Shown piece by piece: positions 1 to 5,312 of a DNA stretch of 5,833 bases; position 1 is the stretch's first letter, and every line of letters starts with the position of its first letter. The notes under the pieces are model-generated. The model saw only the letters and a list, made by a program, of their open reading frames with translations, had not been told where the DNA came from and made no database searches. The position numbers were made by a program, and so were the translations under genes. The stretch is from contig URJF01000094.1 in assembly GCA_900548085.1 (NCBI GenBank), positions 1 through 5,833 on the forward strand. The letters are read 5' to 3'. Origin of the DNA: an uncultured Oscillospiraceae bacterium. Lineage in GTDB: Bacteria > Bacillota > Clostridia > Oscillospirales > Acutalibacteraceae.

Positions 1-415
1 CATCAGTAGCCTGACCGGTAATACCGTTACCGCCGATAAGAGGCTGGTGAATCAAAATTTCACTGTTTGGCAAAGCAATACGCTTACCTTTAGCGCCGCT
101 TGAAAGGAGAAAAGCACCCATACTTGCAGCCATACCGATACAAATTGTGGATACATCACATTTGATGTAATTCATTGTGTCATAAATGGCAAGTCCGGCA
201 GTAACCGAACCACCAGGAGAGTTGATATAAAGCGAAATATCTTTTTCGCTGTCCTGGCTCTCCAAGAAAAGCAACTGAGCAACAACAAGTGAAGCTGTGG
301 TGTCGCTAACCTCATCAGAAAGTACGATAATTCTGTCAGAAAGCAAGCGTGAAAAAATATCTACGCTGCGCTCGCCCGAACTTGATTGTTCTATTACATA
401 AGGCATTGATGCCAT
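1..415 (-). CDS. clpP: ATP-dependent Clp protease proteolytic subunit ClpP (partial, N-terminal 138 residues)
   Basis: This is the serine peptidase that stacks as two heptameric rings and degrades proteins unfolded by an AAA+ partner such as ClpX or ClpC in the cytoplasm. The 138 visible residues start MASMPYVIEQ and carry the family landmarks: GERSVDIFSRLL (14-25), YINSPGG (63-69, oxyanion-hole region), GMAASMGAFLL (94-104) with nucleophile Ser98, and LPNSEILIHQP (115-125) with catalytic His123. The third catalytic residue, Asp, lies beyond the left edge, where the gene is cut. An AGGAAAG ribosome binding site sits 8 bases before the ATG; a second ATG (Met4) is possible but less well spaced. 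After His123 the chain reads HQPLIGGNGITGQATD, three residues longer than the HQPLGGAQGQATE of Bacillus subtilis ClpP. The gene follows tig by 42 bases with no strong terminator between them, so co-transcription is likely. Identity is very secure; which ClpP paralogue it is remains open. Confidence 0.97.
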   Translation of the reverse strand, partial: MASMPYVIEQSSSGERSVDIFSRLLSDRIIVLSDEVSDTTASLVVAQLLFLESQDSEKDISLYINSPGGSVTAGLAIYDTMNYIKCDVSTICIGMAASMGAFLLSSGAKGKRIALPNSEILIHQPLIGGNGITGQATD

Positions 416-423
416 AATAATCA

Positions 424-430
424 CTTTCCT
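424..430 (-). promoter_or_regulatory. Ribosome binding site of clpP
   Basis: Read on the minus strand this is AGGAAAG, followed by an 8-base spacer (TGATTATT) and the ATG at 415. It supports the choice of Met1 rather than the internal ATG three codons later. No separate promoter for clpP is evident in the 42-base gap after tig. Confidence 0.7.
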
Positions 431-457
431 TTTTATTTATTTGATTAAAAAATCAGT

Positions 458-1738
458 TTATGCTTTTTTAGCATTATCTACTACGAAATCGACAGCCTTT
501 CTTGTTACGATATCCTTAGAAAGCTGTTCTGCAGGTACTGCTGCTTTAATCTGATCAGCGTCCATATTGTACTGCTCAGCAAGCTTAGCGATTTCTGCAT
601 CAATTTCTTCTTCAGTAGCCTCAACATTCTCAGCTTCAACGATAGCATCAAGAGCAAGAGAAACAAGAACCTGCTTTTTAGCACCCTCTGCAAACTGAGC
701 CTTGAACTGTTCCATTGTCTGACCGAGATACTGAAGATATGTAGCAAGGTCGATACCCTGCATCTGAAGTCTGTAGGAATAATCCTGAATCATCTCGTCG
801 CACTTTTGCTCGTTCATGCACTCAGGAACCTCAACTTCCATATTTTCAACAACCTGCTCGAGAACTTGGTTTTCAAAGTCAACCTTAGCGTCTTTCTCTT
901 TTCTTTCGGAAATCTGCTTTTTAAGGTCAGCCTTAAGTTCGTCAAGAGTATCAAATTCAGAAACATCTTTAGCAAACTCGTCATCAAGCTCAGGAAGCTC
1001 CTTAACCTTAATTTCGTGAATCTTACATTTGAATACAGCATCTTTGCCAGCAAGAGAAGGCTCATATTCCTCAGGGAATGTAACATTAACATCGAATTCT
1101 TCGTCAACCTTGTGACCTGCTACCTGCTCTTCAAAACCGGGAATAAAGCTGTTTGAACCAAGCTCAAGAGGATAATTTTCGCCCTTGCCGCCGTCAAAAG
1201 CTACGCCGTCAACAAAGCCTTCAAAATCAATCTCTGCTGTGTCGCCCATCTCTGCAGCTCTGTCATCAACAGATACGAGTCTGCTGTTTCTGTCCTGCAT
1301 ATTCTTAAGTTCGTTTTCGACATCCTCGTCAGAAGCCTCTGTGTCAAGCATCTTTGCCTCGAGTCCCTTATATTCGCCGAGTTTAACCTCAGGATATGTA
1401 GTAACTTTCATTTTCATTTCTACACCCTCGGACTTGCTCATAACAGGTACTTCTAGATCATATGGCTGATCTACAACTTTAAGACCTGCGGCATCAAACG
1501 CCTCCTGTACAGCATTAGGATATACGATTTCAAGAGCTTCCTCATAAAAAGCGCCCTCGCCGTAAACCTTTTCTATCATACCCTGAGTAGCCTTGCCCTT
1601 ACGGAAACCAGGAATTTGGATGGATTTTCTTTGCTTAAGATAAGCTGATTTGCAAGCTTCTGTAAACACATCAGCATCTACAGTAACTTCTACTTCATAG
1701 GTGTTTGTATCAATTTTATTTGATGATTTAAGTGCCAT
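458..1738 (-). CDS. tig: Trigger factor (ribosome-associated chaperone / peptidyl-prolyl isomerase)
   Basis: Trigger factor binds the large ribosomal subunit near the exit tunnel and shields nascent chains; it also has proline isomerase activity. The 426-residue product has the standard three-part build. The N-terminal ribosome-binding domain (about 1-120) contains the signature PGFRKGK at 43-49, whose FRK contacts ribosomal protein L23. A FKBP-type isomerase domain follows at about 165-246 (GDTAEIDFEGFVDG at 165-178, LELGSNSFIPGFEEQ at 191-205). The rest, about 250-420, is the helical, acidic chaperone domain. Length matches the family (around 430). The ATG start has a strong AGGAGGT site 7 bases upstream and a clear promoter behind it. 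clpP follows 42 bases downstream, the classical tig-clpP order, which couples folding and degradation functions. Nothing appears broken or missing. Confidence 0.98.
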   Translation of the reverse strand: MALKSSNKIDTNTYEVEVTVDADVFTEACKSAYLKQRKSIQIPGFRKGKATQGMIEKVYGEGAFYEEALEIVYPNAVQEAFDAAGLKVVDQPYDLEVPVMSKSEGVEMKMKVTTYPEVKLGEYKGLEAKMLDTEASDEDVENELKNMQDRNSRLVSVDDRAAEMGDTAEIDFEGFVDGVAFDGGKGENYPLELGSNSFIPGFEEQVAGHKVDEEFDVNVTFPEEYEPSLAGKDAVFKCKIHEIKVKELPELDDEFAKDVSEFDTLDELKADLKKQISERKEKDAKVDFENQVLEQVVENMEVEVPECMNEQKCDEMIQDYSYRLQMQGIDLATYLQYLGQTMEQFKAQFAEGAKKQVLVSLALDAIVEAENVEATEEEIDAEIAKLAEQYNMDADQIKAAVPAEQLSKDIVTRKAVDFVVDNAKKA

Positions 1739-1744
1739 GATAAT

Positions 1745-1753
1745 GACCTCCTC
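1745..1753 (-). promoter_or_regulatory. Strong Shine-Dalgarno site of tig
   Basis: On the minus strand the sequence is GAGGAGGTC, a near-perfect complement of the 16S rRNA 3' end, with 7 bases between AGGAGGT and the ATG at 1738. It fixes the tig start and predicts high translation, as expected for an abundant chaperone. Confidence 0.85.
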
Positions 1754-1786
1754 AATAATTTAACAAAATTTAATCGTCGAGCGTGT

Positions 1787-1815
1787 ATTATAACACAGTA
1801 TTTAAAAAAATACAA
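1787..1815 (-). promoter_or_regulatory. Sigma-A-type promoter of tig with extended -10
   Basis: On the minus strand there is TTGTAT (1810-1815) as the -35 element, a 17-base spacer, and a perfect TATAAT (1787-1792) as the -10 element. The three bases before the -10 are TGT, giving the extended TGN form. The predicted start of transcription is near 1778-1781, leaving a leader of about 40 bases. The -10 box is flanked by GTGT and ACAC, a 4-base inverted repeat that may be chance. The call is made by eye from consensus elements and position. Confidence 0.8.
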
Positions 1816-1829
1816 TAACTTTCATAATT

Positions 1830-1845
1830 TTTTAAAATTTTAAAA
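1830..1845. repeat. 16-base perfect A/T palindrome upstream of the tig promoter
   Basis: The sequence TTTTAAAATTTTAAAA is its own reverse complement. It lies in a run of almost pure A+T (about 1801-1865) between the phosphoesterase stop codon and the tig -35 element, at roughly -50 to -65 of the predicted tig start. That position suits an UP-element-like or bent-DNA role, but with no G or C it does not make a convincing transcription terminator. In AT-rich spacer DNA such palindromes can arise by chance. Confidence 0.45.
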
Positions 1846-1860
1846 TAATATATAATATTA

Positions 1861-2541
1861 TCAATATATGAGTTTAGGAACAAAGCTTAATCGGTCAGCT
1901 GATATAAGTTTGAAGTCAATACCGTCATATTCGCCCTCAAAAGCATATTTAGTTGCCATACCGTGAAGATGCCCATAAAAACATTTTTTTATTCCGTATT
2001 CCTTAAGAGTATCCAAAATTTCGTTGCAGGATGAATTTGTTGTAATTGGCGGATAATGCAGAAACAAAATTCTGTTTTCATTAACTGCCGAATCAAGAGA
2101 CATTTTAATTCGTCCGACTTCCCTGCTGAGTATCTTTTCGTCATGTTCCTCAGATGACTCAAACATCCAGCCTCTGCTGCCGCAAACAGATATACCCTCT
2201 ACATCATAAGAATTATTTTGCAGAATATTTATTGAATCAAAATTATTTTCTTCAATAAATTTATTCATTTTAGAAAGTGTATTCCACCAATAGTCGTGGT
2301 TACCTTTTACGATAATTTTTTTACCGTTCAAATCATTAAGAAAAGAAAAATCCTCGTACAATTCGTCGAAATTCATAGCCCAACTGATATCTCCGGCTAT
2401 GACTACAGTATCCTCTTCCTTGACAATACTATTCCAGTTATTGCCTAAGCGTGCAACATAATCATTCCAGCCGGGAAATGAATCCATAGGCTTATTTGTA
2501 CCCAATGACAAATGAGTATCTGCTATAGCAAAAAGCGACAT
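1861..2541 (-). CDS. Calcineurin-like metallophosphoesterase (predicted phosphohydrolase)
   Basis: The 226-residue protein is a dinuclear-metal phosphoesterase of the calcineurin-like fold, probably cytoplasmic, as no signal peptide or membrane segment is visible. The metal-binding motifs appear in order: D8-T-H10, G50-D51, G80-N81-H82-D83, H162 (LHYPP), and G190-H191-L192-H193. Together these give all the expected ligands (D8, H10, D51, N81, H162, H191, H193), so the enzyme should be active. The N-terminal stretch AIADTHLSL and the central GSRGWMF (121-127) resemble the predicted phosphohydrolases of the COG1768 type; that sub-family placement is from memory. The natural substrate is unknown. 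AAGGAGA lies just upstream of the ATG (5 bases from GGAG), supporting the start. It is transcribed away from the DUF1540 gene and towards tig, and no clear terminator separates it from tig. Confidence 0.9.
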   Translation of the reverse strand: MSLFAIADTHLSLGTNKPMDSFPGWNDYVARLGNNWNSIVKEEDTVVIAGDISWAMNFDELYEDFSFLNDLNGKKIIVKGNHDYWWNTLSKMNKFIEENNFDSINILQNNSYDVEGISVCGSRGWMFESSEEHDEKILSREVGRIKMSLDSAVNENRILFLHYPPITTNSSCNEILDTLKEYGIKKCFYGHLHGMATKYAFEGEYDGIDFKLISADRLSFVPKLIY

Positions 2542-2545
2542 AAAA

Positions 2546-2552
2546 TCTCCTT
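2546..2552 (-). promoter_or_regulatory. Ribosome binding site of the phosphoesterase gene
   Basis: AAGGAGA on the minus strand, with 5 bases between GGAG and the ATG at 2541. It lies in the 61-base divergent gap shared with the DUF1540 gene. I could not identify a convincing -35/-10 pair for either gene in this gap. Confidence 0.7.
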
Positions 2553-2588
2553 GAATAAACTACAGTATTTTGAAAAAAATAATAATGA

Positions 2589-2594
2589 AGGGAG
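2589..2594 (+). promoter_or_regulatory. Ribosome binding site that sets the DUF1540 start
   Basis: AGGGAG lies 8 bases before the ATG at 2603. The frame is also open from a TTG at 2570 and an ATG at 2585, but neither has a purine-rich site in front, and the ATG at 2585 is next to this site itself. The start at 2603 is therefore preferred. Confidence 0.75.
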
Positions 2595-2602
2595 TGAAAA
2601 AT

Positions 2603-2773
2603 ATGAAAGATGAAATCAAAGGAATCTCTTGTGAGGTAAAAAACTGCGTACACCACGATATGTCAAACTGCTGTACTGCCGGTCATATCAAGGTGGGCAA
2701 TCAGTCTGCAACAACTACTACAGAAACAAACTGTCAAACATTTGAATGCAACGAAAATTGCAGTTGCAGATAA
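2603..2773 (+). CDS. Small cysteine-rich DUF1540 protein (56 residues)
   Basis: The product is 56 residues with eight cysteines (10, 15, 23, 24, 44, 49, 53, 55) and histidines at 18, 19 and 28. The pattern IxCxVxxC at about 8-15, then CTAGHIKVG (24-32) and ETNCQTF (41-47), matches the DUF1540 domain as I know it from clostridial genomes. The family has no established function; the Cys/His spacing suggests a small metal-binding fold, which is an inference. The tail after the domain, ECNENCSCR, adds three cysteines. There is no signal peptide or membrane segment, so it is probably cytoplasmic. The chosen ATG follows an AGGGAG site; upstream in-frame TTG or ATG codons would add up to 11 residues. 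It is the only plus-strand gene, divergent from the phosphoesterase and convergent with thrC, so it is its own transcription unit ending at the hairpin just after its stop. Confidence 0.88.
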   Translation: MKDEIKGISCEVKNCVHHDMSNCCTAGHIKVGNQSATTTTETNCQTFECNENCSCR

Positions 2774-2776
2774 CCT

Positions 2777-2808
2777 AAAAAAGCGGCTCAATGAGCCGCT
2801 TTTATTTT
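2777..2808. terminator. Bidirectional intrinsic terminator between the DUF1540 gene and thrC
   Basis: A perfect 11-base-pair stem (2779-2789 with 2793-2803, core GCGGCTC/GAGCCGC) closes on an AAT loop. On the plus strand it is followed by a T-rich run (TTTTATTTT), and on the minus strand by TTTTTT, so it can end transcription of both convergent genes. It begins 3 bases after the DUF1540 stop codon, and its right-hand T tract overlaps the thrC stop codon (2807-2809). Confidence 0.93.
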
Positions 2809-4303
2809 AGAGTTCCAATAATTTGAAAACCATATCGCTCATATTTTCTTTGTCACAAACATTTGTGAATCTGACTTTCTTGTCCTTAAGAACCTTAAGA
2901 GGAGCCGGAATATCCGCACCTGTTTTTGCATTAAGCTCATCGACCATATCAAATTCATCAAGGTCCGGAGTCTTTCCGCCGAGAACAGCAGTCAAAACAC
3001 TCTTAGAAAACTTATAAGGTGAAGCAGTAGAATCAATAACGGTAACAATATCGTCACCTGTTGTAGCTACATAGTTTTCGTACACCTTGACAGCAACAGC
3101 AGTGTGAGTGTCGCAGAGATAATGGTAATTATCGAACTGCTCCTTGATAGTAGCGTCTACGGAGCTTTCATCACAATATCCGGCATCAAAAATAGTCTGA
3201 ATATTGTCAATAAGAGTCTTTGACACCTCATATTTGCCATCCTTGGCAAGTGCCGACATAAGCTCACATACAAGATTGTCGTCCTCACCGCTCATATGAT
3301 AGAGAAGTCTCTCAAGATTAGATGAAATCAGAATATCCATGGACGGAGAAGTTGTTGTAAAGAACTTTCTGTTCTTGTCATACTTACCGGACTTTAAAAA
3401 ATCTGTCAAAACATTGTTAGAATTTGATGCACAAACAAGTTTCTTAATCGGAAGTCCCATATTTTTGGCGTAATAAGCTGCTAATATATTACCGAAATTA
3501 CCTGTAGGCACAACAATATTTATTTCATCACCGAGTGCTATTCTGCCCTGATCCAAAAGGTCACAATAGGTAGAAAAATAGTAAACGATCTGTGGAACAA
3601 GGCGTCCCCAGTTAATTGAATTTGCAGAAGAAAACATCATATTCTTTTTTGCAAGATCTGCCTTAATGTCATTATTTGTGAATATTGACTTCACGGCACT
3701 TTGGGCATCATCAAAATTTCCGTTGATTGCGCAAACAGAAACATTGTTACCCTCTTGTGTGGTCATTTGCAGTTTTTGCATAGGTGACACGCCGTCTACG
3801 GGATAGAATACGAGAATCTTTGTATTGTCAACATTCTTAAATCCCTCAAGTGCGGCCTTTCCTGTATCTCCGGAAGTAGCAACTAAAATAACTATTGTCT
3901 TACCGTCAGCCGTCTTTTTTGCCGAGACAGTCATGAGATAAGGCAAAAGCTGAAGAGCCATATCCTTAAATGCGCAGGTTGGTCCATGCCATAATTCAAG
4001 AATATTTTCGTTTTTGTTTATATGAACAGTAGGAGCAATTTTGTCAGAAGAAAACTTTTCAGCAGCATAGGCGCCCTCAACACAATAGTCAAGTTCTTCT
4101 TCCGTAAAATCTGTCAAAAAATACTTAAGTACATTCTTTGCCCTCTCAGTATACGGCATAGATACCATCTTGCCTATATCGTCCAAAGAGAACTGCGGCA
4201 GCTCACAAGGTACGAATAGTCCGCCTTCTTCGCTGATACCCTGAGCAATAGCCTGTGCCGCTGTAACTTTTATGTTTTTATTTCTTGTTGATGTATAAAG
4301 CAT
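2807..4303 (-). CDS. thrC: Threonine synthase
   Basis: This pyridoxal-phosphate enzyme converts O-phosphohomoserine to threonine and phosphate, the last step of threonine synthesis. The 498-residue product belongs to the long form, as in Escherichia coli and yeast. Visible landmarks are the N-terminal GGLFVP (27-32), WHGPTCAFKD (105-114) with the PLP lysine at K113, TSGDTGKAAL (143-152), FSSANSINWGR (224-234), and the phosphate-binding loop PTGNFGN (266-272). All are intact, so it should be functional. The ATG at 4303 is preferred because GGAG lies 7 bases upstream; the frame also opens at a TTG 18 bases earlier (4321), but that codon has no site. It follows yraN by 35 bases and ends at a strong terminator, so it is probably the last gene of the rbgA-rnhB-yraN operon. 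No leader peptide or attenuator is visible in that gap. Confidence 0.97.
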   Translation of the reverse strand: MLYTSTRNKNIKVTAAQAIAQGISEEGGLFVPCELPQFSLDDIGKMVSMPYTERAKNVLKYFLTDFTEEELDYCVEGAYAAEKFSSDKIAPTVHINKNENILELWHGPTCAFKDMALQLLPYLMTVSAKKTADGKTIVILVATSGDTGKAALEGFKNVDNTKILVFYPVDGVSPMQKLQMTTQEGNNVSVCAINGNFDDAQSAVKSIFTNNDIKADLAKKNMMFSSANSINWGRLVPQIVYYFSTYCDLLDQGRIALGDEINIVVPTGNFGNILAAYYAKNMGLPIKKLVCASNSNNVLTDFLKSGKYDKNRKFFTTTSPSMDILISSNLERLLYHMSGEDDNLVCELMSALAKDGKYEVSKTLIDNIQTIFDAGYCDESSVDATIKEQFDNYHYLCDTHTAVAVKVYENYVATTGDDIVTVIDSTASPYKFSKSVLTAVLGGKTPDLDEFDMVDELNAKTGADIPAPLKVLKDKKVRFTNVCDKENMSDMVFKLLEL

Positions 4304-4310
4304 AGCTAAA

Positions 4311-4314
4311 CTCC
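4311..4314 (-). promoter_or_regulatory. Ribosome binding site that sets the thrC start
   Basis: GGAG on the minus strand with a 7-base spacer to the ATG at 4303. It lies inside the 18 bases that would be coding if the upstream TTG at 4321 were used, which argues for the ATG. Confidence 0.7.
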
Positions 4315-4338
4315 ATTCCAAACTAAATTATCACTATT

Positions 4339-4692
4339 TTATACTAAACCAAAAGCATTTTCAAGATGTTTGTAGGATTTTATTTCATTACCCGAAGAAA
4401 AAACCTCCACAACATCAAATCGTGGCTGTAATTTTATTTTATTTGATGCTAAATATTGAGCTGATGCGGCAATAATTCGTTTTTGTTTGTTGCTGTCTAC
4501 AAATTCGGCAGGTGTTGCAATAGAATTCTCATTACGCATCTTCACCTCTACAAAAACAATATAATCACCGTCTTCGGCAATTATATCTATTTCGCCGAAT
4601 CTCGTTTGATAATTTCCGCAGATAATATAATATCCCTTTTGCCTGAGGTAATTTGCCGCTCTTTTTTCGGCAAGTCGTCCGTAGTTAATCAT
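4339..4692 (-). CDS. yraN: YraN/UPF0102 family nuclease-like protein
   Basis: This 117-residue protein matches the UPF0102 (YraN) family, small proteins with a restriction-endonuclease/Holliday-junction-resolvase-like fold whose biological role is not settled. Family features in order: G5 and E9 in YGRLAEKRAANYLRQKGY (4-21), then FGEIDIIAEDGD (32-43) with G33, E34 and D36, then VFVEVKMR (46-53) with E49 and K51, and RFDVVEV (91-97). The E/D/ExK set resembles the catalytic core of PD-(D/E)XK nucleases and is complete, so activity is plausible but inferred. Length is typical (about 115-125). Its ATG overlaps the rnhB stop in an ATGA, and no clear Shine-Dalgarno site is seen, which suggests coupled translation. 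Its position directly after rnhB is a common arrangement in bacteria and supports a role in nucleic-acid processing. Confidence 0.93.
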   Translation of the reverse strand: MINYGRLAEKRAANYLRQKGYYIICGNYQTRFGEIDIIAEDGDYIVFVEVKMRNENSIATPAEFVDSNKQKRIIAASAQYLASNKIKLQPRFDVVEVFSSGNEIKSYKHLENAFGLV

Positions 4693-5312
4693 TTTTTATT
4701 GTACCAAGATTTTAAAAAGGTCTGTCTGTGAATTTCCGACGGTCCGTATTCATCAAGCATTTGGTAATGTAATTTTGTACCATATCCCTTATGCTTTTCA
4801 AACTGATACTGGGGATACTTTTCTGCCATTTTGAGCATAAATCTGTCCCTTGACACCTTAGCAAGTATCGAGGCAGCTGCAATAGAAGCAGAATTGGCGT
4901 CACCTTTTACTATAGTCTCACCGGGAATGTCAAGCGGAGGCATTCTGTTACCGTCAATCATTGCATAATCGGCCTTCGTTTTTAATCCGGCAATCGCTCT
5001 TTTCATGGCAAGAAAAGTAGCCTGAAGAATATTGATGTCATCTATTTCTTCTGCCGTTGCATAGGCTATCGAGTAATCCAATGCCTCTACTGTAATTATA
5101 TCAAATAATGATTCTCTTTTCTTTTCTGACAACTTTTTTGAATCATTAACACCTTCAGGGATTACACCATCCGGCAAAATAACTGCTGCGGCATAAACCG
5201 GTCCTGCAAGGGGACCTCTACCTGCCTCATCAACTCCGCATACAAAGGAATATCCCAGTGACTTTGCTTGGTTTTCATATTTAAGCCAATCTTTTTCTGT
5301 ATCTGTATTCAT
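4689..5312 (-). CDS. rnhB: Ribonuclease HII
   Basis: RNase HII cuts the RNA strand of RNA-DNA hybrids and starts removal of single ribonucleotides misincorporated into DNA. The 207-residue product carries CGVDEAGRGPLAGPV (25-39), with catalytic D28 and E29 and the GRG loop (31-33) that senses the RNA-DNA junction. NDSKKLSEKKRE (56-67) follows, then MIDGN (118-122) with D120 and VKGDANSASIAAAS (135-148) with D138. The DEDD set is complete and the length is usual. Two starts are possible: ATG at 5312, sharing one base with the rbgA stop (TGATG), or GTG at 5315, overlapping it by four bases (GTGA) and adding one residue. I prefer ATG. Neither has a good Shine-Dalgarno site, so translation is likely coupled to rbgA. 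The 3' end overlaps yraN by four bases. Confidence 0.97.
   Translation of the reverse strand: MNTDTEKDWLKYENQAKSLGYSFVCGVDEAGRGPLAGPVYAAAVILPDGVIPEGVNDSKKLSEKKRESLFDIITVEALDYSIAYATAEEIDDINILQATFLAMKRAIAGLKTKADYAMIDGNRMPPLDIPGETIVKGDANSASIAAASILAKVSRDRFMLKMAEKYPQYQFEKHKGYGTKLHYQMLDEYGPSEIHRQTFLKSWYNKK

Noticed and set aside
442..455. Short hairpin (TGATT, four-base loop, AATCA) between tig and clpP, a possible terminator.
   Set aside because: Only five mostly A/T pairs and no following T tract in the direction of transcription; too weak to end transcription.
505..1469. Several long open frames on both strands inside tig.
   Set aside because: They overlap an intact, highly conserved tig gene in other frames, show low-complexity composition (Ser/Leu-rich or Phe/Leu-rich) and have no ribosome binding site or recognisable domain.
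1739..1786. Riboswitch, T-box or other structured leader before tig.
   Set aside because: The predicted leader is only about 40 bases and AT-rich, with no stable helices or known motif.
2570..2602. N-terminal extension of the DUF1540 protein by 11 residues from a TTG at 2570.
   Set aside because: The good AGGGAG site is placed for the ATG at 2603, and the extension precedes the conserved domain and is simply AT-rich.
2823..4219. Plus-strand open frames of about 64-65 codons antisense to thrC.
   Set aside because: Shadows of the thrC reading frame, with no ribosome binding site and no recognisable motif.
4304..4321. Upstream TTG start for thrC adding six residues.
   Set aside because: The GGAG site falls within the extension and is correctly spaced for the downstream ATG; the conserved N-terminus begins at that ATG.
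4483..4731. Plus-strand open frame antisense to yraN.
   Set aside because: It lies opposite a conserved yraN and the rnhB end, with no ribosome binding site and no family resemblance.
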